Shown here piece after piece: positions 8,416-17,444 of a stretch of DNA of 64,000 bases. Origin of the DNA: JANMZO01 sp963763135 (GTDB taxonomy: Bacteria; Actinomycetota; Acidimicrobiia; Acidimicrobiales; JANYDT01). The stretch covers positions 133,842 to 197,841 of the forward strand of contig CAVXNJ010000011.1 in NCBI GenBank assembly GCA_963763135.1, read 5' to 3'. Within the stretch, counting starts at the first letter, position 1; the number at the start of each line of letters is the position of its first letter. Under the pieces are notes generated by a model. It did no database searches. It was not told where the DNA came from and saw only the letters and a list, made by a program, of their open reading frames with translations. The translations under genes were made by a program, and so were the position numbers.

Positions 8416-8631
8416 TCATAAGCGCACTTGATCGGACCCCGAAGGCGGATAGCCACCGCCGGGCGGGAACGCACGGACAAGCAGCGCATCCGTACCCGCG
8501 GCCCCGGCGATCAACACCAGTAACGCAGCGACGAACACCGACCCGTCGACGCCCTTGAGCACGACCGCATCGGCCAGCATCGCAAAGGCCCACGCGACGG
8601 CGTTCCACATCCTCACACGTTGGCGCGACAT
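8416..8631 (-). CDS. Small two-helix membrane protein
   Basis: 71 residues from the ATG at 8631, which has a strong GAGGAGGGAG ribosome site. The protein has two hydrophobic segments (about residues 9-24 and 31-50) and a Gly/Pro-rich tail. No family recognised. The same DNA carries a LuxR-like remnant on the other strand, with which it overlaps only slightly at the 5' end. Confidence 0.5.
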   Translation of the reverse strand: MSRQRVRMWNAVAWAFAMLADAVVLKGVDGSVFVAALLVLIAGAAGTDALLVRAFPPGGGYPPSGSDQVRL

Positions 8632-8719
8632 CACTCCCTCCTCACCGGCCAGTATGCGCGCCAGCATGCGGCACAAACCAGAGTCGAATGTCCCGCAGCG
8701 AGACTGCACCAAATGCAGT

Positions 8720-8904
8720 GTCAAACGCCCGTTCGTGGTCTGCAGATCGCGCAACGCGCCCGTCTCGGACGCTCCACCCCGGAGATCGCAGCCGAGCTGA
8801 CTATCTCCACGCGCACCGTCGACAACCTTCTCGGTCGCGTCTATGCGAAGTGCGGAGTCGCCGGCCGCCTTGAGCTCGCGAGGGCGATCAACACGGCCGA
8901 GTAG
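8720..8904 (+). pseudogene. LuxR-type helix-turn-helix remnant
   Basis: The last 45 codons read GRSTPEIAAELTISTRTVDN then LLGRVYAKCGV and LELARAI, the standard LuxR C-terminal DNA-binding domain. Upstream in this frame nothing resembles a receiver or ATPase domain, and the first helix is degraded. It is a leftover of a larger regulator or a very short HTH protein; the former is more likely. Confidence 0.5.
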
Positions 8905-8932
8905 CCGCGGCTTGAGGCGTGGAGGACGGAAA

Positions 8933-10170
8933 TCAGTCCGCGGCGCGTTGGTTCAGGTAGCGCTGCTCGGGAATGCTTGACGTGAGGCTGGCGGCGAGCC
9001 GGAAGGCGGCACGCGCTTCCGGGAGATGGCCGGCGAGTTCGAGCAGGTGAGCGTTCGCCGAGTGGAGTCGATGGTTGTGCCGCTGGTCGCTGGCGTTGAG
9101 AAGGGGCGCCAGAGCGAGGAGGCCTGCCTGCGGCCCGTGCGCCATGCCGATCGCGACTGCGAGGTTGAGCGTTACTGTCGGAGAGGGGGCGATACGTTCG
9201 AGCATGCGGTACAGAATGACGATTTGTAACCAGTCAGTTTCCGCAGCAGTCGCGGCTCCGGCGTGCACGGCAGCGATTGCGGCCTGCAGTTGAAAGGGAC
9301 CAATCGGGCCGGCGGAAAGCGCCTCCTCTATGAGTTGTGTGCCTCGTGCAATGGCCGACTTATCCCAGCTCGCCCGGTCTTGCCGGTCGAGGGGAATGAG
9401 GTTGCCATCGCGGTCCTGCCGAGCTGCGGCACGCGAGTGGCTCAGCAACATCAGTGCGAGTAGGCCGGTCGTTTCGGTGTCGTCGGGCACGGCGTCGTGC
9501 AACAGGCCGGTAACCCGAATGGCTTCTGTTGCCACGTCGATATCCATCAGCTTCGCGCCAGCGGATCGGGTGTGACCCGCTGTGAAGGCGATGTACAGCG
9601 CGTGACGGACGGCGTGGAGCCGTTTGGGTAGGTCGTCGGTGGTGGGTGTGGGAAGACGTGCGTCGTGAGCCCTGATCGTCGCCTTGGCCCGACTGATGCG
9701 TTGCGCCATGGTGGCCTCAGGGACCAGAAACGCTGCCGCGATTTGTGAGGTGGTAAGGCCGGCGACGGCACGCAGCATGAGGGCCACGCTGGAGGCGTCG
9801 CTGAGGTCGGGATCGGCGCAGAGCAGCAACATCTGCAGGGTGTCGTCACAGTTGGATTTGAGCGGGTCGTCGGCCGACGACGGTGAGACCAAAGCGTCGG
9901 CCATGAGCTGTTCCGCGTCTCGGAGTTCTCGCTGTGTTCGCGCGTGTCGTCTCGGCGTTGCGCGTCGACGAGCTTGTGCGACGCGACCTGGATCAGCCAG
10001 CCCCGTGGGTAGCTGGGCAGCCCCTCGGCCGGCCACTGCTGCGCCGCGGCGAGGAGTGCCTCCTGCAGGGCGTCCTCGCACGCGGTGAAGTCGCCGTGGC
10101 GCCGAAGCAAAGCGGCCAAGACGTGGGGCGCCTGTTCCCGCCACAGCTCTTCTAGGCCGGTTCGGCTCAC
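8933..10170 (-). pseudogene. ECF42-type RNA polymerase sigma factor, frameshifted
   Basis: Two overlapping frames together give one protein of about 410 residues. The first frame has sigma region 2 (LEELWREQAPHVLAALLRRH ... CEDALQEALLAAAQQW). The second resumes near RDAEQLMADAL and has region 4 (LTTSQIAAAFLVPEATMAQRISRAK) and a long helical, TPR-like C-terminal extension. Such sigma factors with an extension and a neighbouring DGPF protein form the ECF42 group. A GTG start at 10170 overlaps the DGPF stop (GTGA). A single indel at about 9905-9955 separates the frames; decay and consensus error are both possible. Confidence 0.75.
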
Positions 10171-10559
10171 TGATCGTTGCCACCCGGCCACATAGCGGGA
10201 CGCAACTCGATCGTTTCACCGGGGCCGGCGAACGCGCGGGCAATCTCCTCGGCCCGCTCGCGGGTGGCGACGTCGATCAGGAAGTAGCCGGCGAACTGCT
10301 CTTTAGTCTCGGCGTATGGGCCGTCGGTAGCCAGCGGTTTGCCCGCATCCCAGCGGAAGAGCGTCGCCGATCTCGGGTCGGCCAACGCTTCCGCGGAGAC
10401 GATCTCACCGTTGGCGCCGGCTTGTGCCATCACGGCCTCCCACTCGGCGCTCAGCTGGGCACGAGTCTCCGCCGGTAGCTCCTGGTGCTCGGCAAGGTAG
10501 TCGGACGTTGGGTGGCCCCACGGCTGGGGGTTGGAATGAATCAAGATGACGAATTTCAT
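10167..10559 (-). CDS. YCII/DGPF-family protein, partner of the ECF42 sigma factor
   Basis: 130 residues from MKFVILIH (ATG at 10559). The hallmark motif appears as DGPY rather than DGPF, followed by AETKEQFAGYFLIDVATRERA, as is standard for the family. These ferredoxin-like YCII-related proteins are encoded next to ECF42 sigma factors and are part of the regulated unit. It overlaps the sigma gene by 4 bp. Its role, enzymatic or sensory, is unknown. Confidence 0.8.
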   Translation of the reverse strand: MKFVILIHSNPQPWGHPTSDYLAEHQELPAETRAQLSAEWEAVMAQAGANGEIVSAEALADPRSATLFRWDAGKPLATDGPYAETKEQFAGYFLIDVATRERAEEIARAFAGPGETIELRPAMWPGGNDQ

Positions 10560-10713
10560 CAATGCTCCCTGTGTAGTGCGGTCAGGCCGCAGTATCGACA
10601 ACCGGAACGTCGAAACCGGCATGGATCGTTCGACATTTCTTCGTCGAGTTTTGTCGAGATCTTCTCCGCGGCTTCGACGTTCCGGGCATCAACCGATGCT
10701 TCAAGGAGCGACC

Positions 10714-11211
10714 ATGACGTGCAACCCGATTCTTTCGCAGCTGGCCTCACAACACCAACGCATCATCGGAATAGTCGATGAGCTCACCGATGACCAGTTG
10801 CGCACTCGCCCTCTCGGATCGGGCTGGTCGCTACTGGCCATGATCAACCATGTCGGTGTAACAACGCAGTTCTGGCTGCGCGAAGTCATGCTCGGACTGC
10901 ATCCAGAGACCTCACCCGGCGATGATTTCGATGTCCCCGTCGATGCGGACGCTTCGTTGCTGCTCAAGGGCTTCGTGGAGTCGAGCGGGTCCGCCCTGAC
11001 CGGCGTCGCGGACCTTCCGCTGAGCACGCCGCCCGCCTGGTGGCCAGAGGGGGAATGGGGCGGATGGCGCCTGCACAACCTGGAGGAGGTGCTCCTCCAC
11101 CTCCTCGTAGAAACGGCATGCCACGCGGGTCACCTCGACGCAGCACGAGAACTCATCGACGGCGGTACCTGGAACTACGCCACCGGACGAGTGGACACGC
11201 CAGGCCATTGA
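10714..11211 (+). CDS. DinB/DUF664-like four-helix protein
   Basis: 165 residues from the ATG at 10714, with AAGGAGCG seven bases upstream. The pattern fits DinB_2/DUF664 proteins: an N-terminal helix with QHQRIIGIVDELTDDQLRTR, GWSLLAMINHVG (first metal His), and the late HLLVETACHAGHLDAARE (His ligands). Members are metal-binding four-helix bundles; some are thiol-dependent (mycothiol or bacillithiol) transferases. Actinobacterial context suggests mycothiol chemistry, an inference. Confidence 0.7.
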   Translation: MTCNPILSQLASQHQRIIGIVDELTDDQLRTRPLGSGWSLLAMINHVGVTTQFWLREVMLGLHPETSPGDDFDVPVDADASLLLKGFVESSGSALTGVADLPLSTPPAWWPEGEWGGWRLHNLEEVLLHLLVETACHAGHLDAARELIDGGTWNYATGRVDTPGH

Positions 11212-11351
11212 TTACCTCTGCCTCCGGGGCCGTGCGTTGTGCGGTTTAGTTGAGGTGTAGGCACTGCTAAGCGCGCTTGGCTCTGCGTCAGCGATCGGGT
11301 TGGTCTGTGGATCAGCGATCGTCTTGGTGTCTAGAAGTGCGTGACGCACCA

Positions 11352-12299
11352 CTAGGCAGGTCGGTTGGGCCAGGTGATGTCGACGCAAACGCCGAAGTGG
11401 TCGCTGGCGACGATGCCGGTCATCGGCTCGTCGAACACGACTGCGGCGTTGAGCACGCGTCCTCCCCTCCCGGGTCGGTAGAAGGGGTCGCCGACGAACA
11501 CGTAGTCGATGCGTTTGCGGTGCACGTTCATGCCTGCCGCGATCGGGTTTCGGGTCCAGTCGTTGGTCAGACCCGGGCCCGATGCGGCACCTCCGGTGGC
11601 GGCGACGCGCCAAGCGTCTTGCCAAAACGTGTCGTGCCCGTCGAGGGAGGTGAACCCCGTCAGGTAGCGGATCTCGTCGGACTCGGGCTCGGCATTGAAG
11701 TCACCACACAGAATTGGCGGCATGGGCGAGCGGGTGGCGGCCAGGTGATCGCGTGGGCCACGCATGTCCTTCACGTAGGAATCAATGAAGCGGACTTGTG
11801 TGCGCCGGTGCCGAGCGTCGACGGGTGCCGCGGCGAGATGGGCCACGAAGATGTCGAGCCCGGCGGTCGACGCGTGCACCAACTCCCACGGAAATGCGCC
11901 GATGCCGAACGGATCGGGTAACGATTGATCAACTGGTAAGCGCACATATGACCATGAGTCGATGGGCCACCGCGACAGCACGGCCGTTCCGAATTTGGTG
12001 GACGGGTCGCCGGTTGTGCCGGTAGGAAATTCGCCCTCGAAGCGCATGTGCCAGTGAATCGGCGAGCCGTCGAAACCCGGTGCATCGGAACCCACGGCGC
12101 ACAGGTCAACGATCTCCTGTGCGGTGTTCGTCGTGGGGTCGGTCTGTGACGCTTCTTCGAGGCAGACCACATCGGGCTGAAGCCGTAGGAGCCACGCGGC
12201 AATCTCGTGTTTTCGTCGAGCCCAATCGGGTTCGAACAACGATCCGATGTTGAGCTGAACGACGCGCAGGCTGGTGGGGATCTCACCCATTGCGCTCAC
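11352..12299 (-). CDS. Endonuclease/exonuclease/phosphatase (EEP) family protein
   Basis: 315 residues. EEP-fold motifs are in order: RVVQLNIGSLFEP (metal Asn), DVVCLEEAS (Glu), ILCGDFNAEPESDEIRYL (Asp-Asn), RIDYVFVGD, and ASDHFGVCVDI (Asp-His). All catalytic residues are present. The family cleaves phosphodiester or phosphate esters in nucleic acids, lipids or small molecules; no signal peptide is seen. Substrate unknown. The start could be Met4. Confidence 0.8.
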   Translation of the reverse strand: MSAMGEIPTSLRVVQLNIGSLFEPDWARRKHEIAAWLLRLQPDVVCLEEASQTDPTTNTAQEIVDLCAVGSDAPGFDGSPIHWHMRFEGEFPTGTTGDPSTKFGTAVLSRWPIDSWSYVRLPVDQSLPDPFGIGAFPWELVHASTAGLDIFVAHLAAAPVDARHRRTQVRFIDSYVKDMRGPRDHLAATRSPMPPILCGDFNAEPESDEIRYLTGFTSLDGHDTFWQDAWRVAATGGAASGPGLTNDWTRNPIAAGMNVHRKRIDYVFVGDPFYRPGRGGRVLNAAVVFDEPMTGIVASDHFGVCVDITWPNRPA

Positions 12300-12934
12300 A
12301 AATTCGTCTGTACACGAGCGTGGTACGGCAGCCGTTCAGGCCAGCGATTCCGGAGCCAACAGTTGCATTCCACGGGAAGAACTTAGCGTGAAGATCTGAG
12401 TCGCAAGCGTCACGCTTGGCAGCAACGATATGCGCGCTTAGGGCGTAGCGTTCCCCGCGGGTATTGAGCTGAAGGTGCAATGACCTTCTTCGACTAGGAC
12501 CCGATATCGATTGCTGGAACAGTGCGAACGGTAGTGCTGGGTGCCGTGGTGGTACGAACGGCGGGGGCCTTCCCGCCCGTTTCGCAGCCGATCCCGTCAC
12601 CGAAATCGTGACCCGCATTTGTGACCGACACGAACGGCAGAGTCGCGGCGTGCCCTTTTTGGTGCCACAAGCCGTGCAGGTAAAGAACCCGGAGCCGTAG
12701 CGTCCCAATGCCACAAGTGCGTTGGATCCCTTGCCGCTCTTGCACCTGTACGTTTCGCGTTCGGCCGCGTTCGCACACTCCGAGACGGGCAGCGCTCTAC
12801 CGGCTTCTTCTTTGATCCGCCTGGGACACGGCTCCTGGACCGTGACTGGCGAAGAAATGACGGAACTCGGACGCTGTTCACGCAGTCTCCACCTCGGCTC
12901 TAGGATTGTCATACCGTTCAGAAAGAATGTGGGC
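12300..12934. other. Intergenic region, no supported gene
   Basis: 635 bp between divergent genes. A long minus-strand open frame runs through it and contains one zinc-finger-like patch (FTCTACGTKKGTPRLCRSC, about 12,630-12,690), but the rest of the frame is Arg/Pro-rich and lacks a domain. I treat it as a possible remnant only. Promoters of the EEP gene and of the peptidase-cyclase pair must lie here. Confidence 0.4.
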
Positions 12935-13426
12935 ATGTCAACGACAACACCTTCTCGATTGGCCAAAGCCAAGATTGAACAGATCGCTGAGGAGTTCGCT
13001 CGCGAGGTTCAATATGCGCCAGGTTCGAACTTGATCGAAATGGTAAAGACCTGGGGCCATGTGGTCCGGGTCGCAGACGGAGACGTGCCCGCGGAGTCGC
13101 TTCATATCGATGAGAACGGTCGCATGGACATTGTGCTCCCGACCCACACGTCGCAAGCCCGTGACTGTTTCACCGTCGCACACGAGATCGGCCACTTCGT
13201 CCTGCATCACCGAAAGGGCGGCCCGGCCGAGCGATACAACCGCAGCGGTACCGATCAAGCGGAGATCGAGGCGAACTGGTTTGCTGCGGCGTTCCTCATG
13301 CCGAAGCAGGCATTTACTGACGCACTCAACGAGCTCCCGCTATTCCGAGTCGCGTCGAAGTTTGGGGTGTCGGAATCGGCCGCCGCAGTCCGGGCCCGCT
13401 CGCTCGGAATCTCCCCGAAGGAATGA
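12935..13426 (+). CDS. ImmA/IrrE-family zinc metallopeptidase
   Basis: 163 residues from the ATG at 12935. The protease core is clear: FTVAHEIGHFVLHH gives HEXXH at 83-87, and QAEIEANWFAAAFLMP gives the third ligand Glu112. A C-terminal helix-turn-like stretch (FRVASKFGVSESAAAVRARSLGI) is normal for the family. ImmA/IrrE proteins cleave DNA-binding repressors, as in ICEBs1 and in the IrrE-DdrO damage response. The N-terminal helix-turn-helix found in many members is absent. Its stop overlaps the start of a nucleotide cyclase (ATGA), so the two should act together. Confidence 0.85.
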   Translation: MSTTTPSRLAKAKIEQIAEEFAREVQYAPGSNLIEMVKTWGHVVRVADGDVPAESLHIDENGRMDIVLPTHTSQARDCFTVAHEIGHFVLHHRKGGPAERYNRSGTDQAEIEANWFAAAFLMPKQAFTDALNELPLFRVASKFGVSESAAAVRARSLGISPKE

Positions 13427-14451
13427 AACCACCGATCACTCGGCTCTTTCTTTCGGCAGACATTGCCGGCTCCACGGCATACAAACAGCGGATGATGACA
13501 ACCGAGCTCGAAACATGGCCATCGGTATTCATCAAATTCTTCCAAGGTCTGCCCGGCTACTTCAAGGATTCGCTTGAATCACGAACGCTTGAACTGGCAA
13601 ATCCCGATTTGGTGCGAGCACCGGCGCCCGTGTTGTGGAAGGCGATCGGTGACGAGATTGTCTTCTGGCAGGAAGTGAGATCTGAGGATCACGTCGGTCT
13701 TGCTGTCTTGGCGTGGAGAGACGCCATTCTCAAGTTCAGGGGCGATCTCAAAGCCCCGAACCTCGACGTGAAGGCTGCCGCGTGGACGGCGTCGTTCCCC
13801 TTCCCGAACCGAGAGATTGCGGTACCGAAAGCGTTGGATGCGGCGCGAATGCCGGCACAAGCGATCAGCGCAAACGAGGAATTTCTCGAACAGCACGATG
13901 ACCACGTCCTCGACTTCATCGGGCCAAATATCGATACGGGCTTTCGACTGGCGGCACGGTCCAACCCCAATCAGTTCCAAGTTTCGTTGGAAGTGGCAGA
14001 GATCCTGGTCGACTTCCCTCTGGCTGACGCCAACCAGATCTACTACGGCGGACAAGTCGAACTGAAGGGCGTCCACGGCGGGCGGCCGTATCCGACGTTC
14101 TGGCTCGACTCCTATCCCGACGACAAATTCGCTGAAGCGGAACGTCAGCTGCTGGGAACGAAGCCAGCAACGTCAGCGCAAGTCTCAGCGATGGTCGACG
14201 CCGCTCTTGACGCAGCCAAGATGCCCCGCTGCTGGCTTGCCGATTCGTCCGACACGCAATACACCCACGCTCCGAAGCAGGGAATCGACGACGCCATCCG
14301 CAGAATCAATATCCACCTTGTCGAAAATCCGGAAGAACCGGTCGTCACCGAAGAAGCCGGTTCCGACGTCAACGATGCGAGCCTGACTGTCAACGTGAGA
14401 CAGTCGGCAGCCAATATCGGCGCTTTGGCCAGTTCGGAGCTCGAGCCGTAG
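13423..14451 (+). CDS. Divergent class III nucleotide cyclase, PycC-like
   Basis: 342 residues. Residues 7-20 (RLFLSADIAGSTAY) hold the first metal Asp13 of class III cyclases. LWKAIGDEIVF (71-81) holds Lys73 and the second metal Asp77. FIGPNIDTGFRLAARS (165-180) takes the place of the usual N-x3-R motif, with Asp171 and Arg175. The variant DxxxR/GFR loop is one I associate with the PycC-like and related unclassified cyclases rather than with canonical adenylate cyclases. After about residue 235 comes a helical tail without recognised domain. It lacks membrane segments and is fused to nothing, so output must go through a partner, possibly the overlapping peptidase. Confidence 0.7.
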   Translation: MKPPITRLFLSADIAGSTAYKQRMMTTELETWPSVFIKFFQGLPGYFKDSLESRTLELANPDLVRAPAPVLWKAIGDEIVFWQEVRSEDHVGLAVLAWRDAILKFRGDLKAPNLDVKAAAWTASFPFPNREIAVPKALDAARMPAQAISANEEFLEQHDDHVLDFIGPNIDTGFRLAARSNPNQFQVSLEVAEILVDFPLADANQIYYGGQVELKGVHGGRPYPTFWLDSYPDDKFAEAERQLLGTKPATSAQVSAMVDAALDAAKMPRCWLADSSDTQYTHAPKQGIDDAIRRINIHLVENPEEPVVTEEAGSDVNDASLTVNVRQSAANIGALASSELEP

Positions 14452-14478
14452 CGGTACGAACGTCGGGACGCTCACAAC

Positions 14479-14520
14479 GTGATCGAGGAACGCATCAAGA
14501 CGGTGATGACCGACGCGACC
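14479..14520 (+). repeat. 42-bp copy of part of the secreted-protein gene at 25.0-25.9 kb
   Basis: The 42 bases differ at only one position from 25,759-25,800, where they encode VIEERIKTVMTDAT in a secreted protein. Around it the similarity fades. It is either a relic of a lost paralogue or a recombined fragment. No open frame of useful length includes it. Confidence 0.8.
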
Positions 14521-14705
14521 GCTCCAGACGCCAGGTCGACGGTACGAAGAAATTGTTGAAAACCTTGTCAATTGTGAACTCAACCACATAGAGTGGTGGC
14601 ATGCGGAGTTCTCTGCTGACCTCGTCGTAACGCGATCGACATCCGCCCTTTCCCGGTGGCTGCCTTTCATGGACGCACGACTCCTACACGGAAAGAAGTT
14701 TGTTC

Positions 14706-16919
14706 ATGAGATCGAGTTCCTTCTCGGGCTATCGCTCGGCGGTCTGCGCCACCGTCGCATGTCTCGCCCTCGGCACGGCTGCCCTCGCAATTCCAGCGAA
14801 GGCCGGGTTGACGGCCCCGACCACCGGTGCGGGCCTCAGTGGATCCGCGGCCGTTGTGCCCGCCACCTCAACAAAGACCATCGTGCGATCCGCGATTCTT
14901 TCGACGGCCGGCCAGAACATGTGGGGCGGTGCAGCGGGCAGCCCCACTAACGCCAAACTCACCCTGTTCAACGAGACCTGGAACGAATCAGGCCCGTTTG
15001 GCGGTATCGAAAAAGTCTGCCTTGAGGACCTCTGCACCTACTACGGCGCGGAGTTTGTCGGGTCTGTCAGCGGCGAGATCGGCATGTCGATCCGCATCGA
15101 AGGTCTCGAAGGCGGGACCCTGAGCGTCACCTATCCCGTAACCGTGACCTTTACCGCGCCGGCCGATAATTCATTCGACCCGGGGGCTGCCGTCGACATC
15201 AGGACCTCAATGGTGGTCGATTCGGCCAATGCCAAGATCGTCGCATCCTTCCCCCAACTCAACAAAGTCGCCTTGGATGGGGTGCTCAAAGCCAACGCGT
15301 CGCTCACCGGCCAGGTTTGTTTCATCGCCTGCACACCGAAAGGCGACATTTTCCCGGCGTCATCCATAGGAAACTCAGGCGAGATTCTCGGGTTCAATCC
15401 AAGCGAGCTCAGCACCTGTTTCACACCTGGTCCGCTCGGTTTCCCATGGCTCCTGAGCACCTACACGAACCCACGCTGTGGCGAGAATGGCTACTTCTTC
15501 AACCCGAACGTCGCGGTTGCTTCCACGTTCAATCCCGCCGACGGCACGATCTCGGCAACTGGGCAGGACAAGTACGCGATTCTTCCCGTGAACGTCCTTC
15601 CCGGCGGCGGCTCAGATTTTTTCCTTGGCGCGGTCTCCGTCAACTGGACGGTCTTCAAGGCAATCATCACCGCCATCGAGACCATGGAGCAGGACCTCAA
15701 ATTCACACCGCGCGTAGATGTGAACCTGAACTGGGGCAAGAGCCTCGGCTTCGAAGTGCTGAACGGCGTCGATGACAGCCAGCTTCAGAGTGGCACCAGC
15801 ACCGGTGCGACATTCAAGGTGGGCGACACACTTCGCCTGACGACGAACTCGCTGAACAACAAGGTCATTCCGATCACGCCCACGCTCTTGATGGGCAGCG
15901 CAACCATGTCGAACAACACCCGCAATGCCTCTACGACTGAAGCGAGGCTCGAAGCACTGGCCTTCCATGTCATCACGTATGACGCGGACGGCGACGTTGA
16001 TTCCGACGACGGGTTCGGCCCGGTCTACAGCGAGAACTTCCCGGTGGGCACCACCAGGGCGAACATTTTCAACGGCACCTTTGCCATCGGCGGTTTTAAC
16101 TCGCCGGTGCTCGACTCCTTCAATCTCGTCCCGCGGCCGATTGTTGAAATGCGTAAGGACGTCGTGCCTGCCAACTCTCCAGGGCTCTTCAACCTCAACA
16201 TCGATGGTCAAACGATCGTGCCCAACGTTGGCGACGGCGGTACCACCGGACGAGTTGTCGTGCAGCCGGGAACACGTGTCATTTCGGAGACGGCAGGGAC
16301 GGGCGGCGACCTCAACTTCTTCGACATCTCGATCACATGCGTCCAGTCCGATGGCGGCGCGGTGCACACACAGGCCGCCGGTGCCAGCCCGGGCCTTGGT
16401 TCGAGCATGGACCTGGTTCTCACTGGCGGTGAAGACCTCGTTTGCACGGTCAAGAACCGGCTTCCCGCACCTTCTGAGTGTGACGCCATGGTCTTCGACA
16501 ACGTCATTGTCGGAACGCCAGGCAAAGACAATCTGAAGGGTACAAACAAGCGGGACATCATCATCGGCTACGGCGGTGATGACAACATCGAAAGCGGTTC
16601 CTCCGACGACTGTCTCGCGGGCAATGCCGGGAACGACCGTCTTGAAATGGGTGCCGGTAACGACGTCGGTGACGCCGGCGATGGCAACGACCAGATCGCT
16701 GCGGCAGCCGGCGATGACTTGGTGTACGCCGGAGACGGAGACGATGGCGTCGCCGGGGGAGAGGGCATTGACAATGTCTTCGGGGGTGCGGGGAACGACA
16801 CCATGACCGGGGGCAGCGACAGCGACAGGTTGGATGGAGAGCTCGGAGTCGATACTGCACACGGCAGTAGCGGCGTCGACTTCTGTGCCGCCGAAACCAA
16901 GTCGAACTGCGAGTTTTAG
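14706..16919 (+). CDS. Large secreted protein with C-terminal RTX-like repeats
   Basis: 737 residues from the ATG at 14706 (GGAAAGAAG upstream); a TTG at 14700 would add two residues. A signal peptide (VCATVACLALGTAALAIPAKA) is followed by a beta-rich region of about 570 residues without recognised domain. The last 110 residues (about 615-725) contain at least seven Gly/Asp-rich nonapeptides such as GGDDNIESG and GGAGNDTMTG. These are hemolysin-type Ca-binding repeats that fold into a beta-roll. In most Gram-negatives they mark type I secretion substrates, but here a Sec signal is present, as seen in actinobacteria. Likely a surface or matrix protein. Confidence 0.75.
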   Translation: MRSSSFSGYRSAVCATVACLALGTAALAIPAKAGLTAPTTGAGLSGSAAVVPATSTKTIVRSAILSTAGQNMWGGAAGSPTNAKLTLFNETWNESGPFGGIEKVCLEDLCTYYGAEFVGSVSGEIGMSIRIEGLEGGTLSVTYPVTVTFTAPADNSFDPGAAVDIRTSMVVDSANAKIVASFPQLNKVALDGVLKANASLTGQVCFIACTPKGDIFPASSIGNSGEILGFNPSELSTCFTPGPLGFPWLLSTYTNPRCGENGYFFNPNVAVASTFNPADGTISATGQDKYAILPVNVLPGGGSDFFLGAVSVNWTVFKAIITAIETMEQDLKFTPRVDVNLNWGKSLGFEVLNGVDDSQLQSGTSTGATFKVGDTLRLTTNSLNNKVIPITPTLLMGSATMSNNTRNASTTEARLEALAFHVITYDADGDVDSDDGFGPVYSENFPVGTTRANIFNGTFAIGGFNSPVLDSFNLVPRPIVEMRKDVVPANSPGLFNLNIDGQTIVPNVGDGGTTGRVVVQPGTRVISETAGTGGDLNFFDISITCVQSDGGAVHTQAAGASPGLGSSMDLVLTGGEDLVCTVKNRLPAPSECDAMVFDNVIVGTPGKDNLKGTNKRDIIIGYGGDDNIESGSSDDCLAGNAGNDRLEMGAGNDVGDAGDGNDQIAAAAGDDLVYAGDGDDGVAGGEGIDNVFGGAGNDTMTGGSDSDRLDGELGVDTAHGSSGVDFCAAETKSNCEF

Positions 16920-16981
16920 CGAATAGCGACCGCGGCCGGCTCCTTCGGCCAACACCCGAGCGGGCATGCCGATCCTCTAGA

Positions 16982-16997
16982 GACCCTTTACAGGGTC
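16982..16997. terminator. Hairpin downstream of the RTX-like gene
   Basis: GACCCT (16982-16987), loop TTAC and AGGGTC (16992-16997) form a perfect 6-bp stem 60 bp after the stop. A second stem, GGCCG/CGGCC at 16934-16950, is nearer. No T-tract follows either, so termination would be weak or Rho-dependent. Confidence 0.4.
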
Positions 16998-17444
16998 GGA
17001 GGTCGGCCTCTGCCTGCTCGTTGTCGCGTTGATCGCCTCATCTCGGCACGAGTGCGGCTCGCAACTTCGGCCCGCATGCGATTTGGTTGTTGCGGCAGGA
17101 GGCGAAGTAGGGGTGGTGGGACCCCGTTTCCAATACCAATGAGCTGACCAAGTCACATCGTATGTGTGCATATGTGTTGTGGTTGGGTGCGCAAGTTGAA
17201 GCGCCTTGTCGTGCCCTCCTACTGGTTGGAAGGTGACATACTTCGACCGTCCGCGTGTCGTATCAATGCGGTCGAATCGACCACCCGGGCTGCTTGTACG
17301 AACATCGCTTGCATCGTTTGGGCAGTTCATCTACGGTCGAAATCCTGGGTGCCAGCGGTGTGCCCGGGATCGGCGGCGCCGTATGAGCCCCGACAGTTCG
17401 AGCCGCTGACAAGTACACGAGCTCTAGACGGAGAGTCCACGCAC
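16998..17444. other. Intergenic region before the giant surface-protein gene
   Basis: About 450 bp. The frame of the downstream gene stays open back to 17166, but that stretch reads as Cys/Arg-rich non-domain sequence and would place the signal peptide inside the protein. I see no gene here; it should carry the promoter of the 1,522-residue protein. Confidence 0.5.

Noticed and set aside
12300..12934. Minus-strand frame with a CTACGTKKGTPRLCRSC patch
   Set aside because: Only about 20 residues look like a zinc finger; the rest is Arg/Pro-rich and the frame overlaps the promoter side of the peptidase gene.
15612..16967. 451-residue open frame antisense to the RTX-like gene
   Set aside because: It is the shadow of the Gly/Asp-rich coding strand and shows no domain or ribosome site.
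17166..17444. N-terminal extension of the giant surface protein (open frame back to 17166)
   Set aside because: The extension is Cys/Arg-rich without a domain and would bury the signal peptide starting at 17445, which has its own start and ribosome site.
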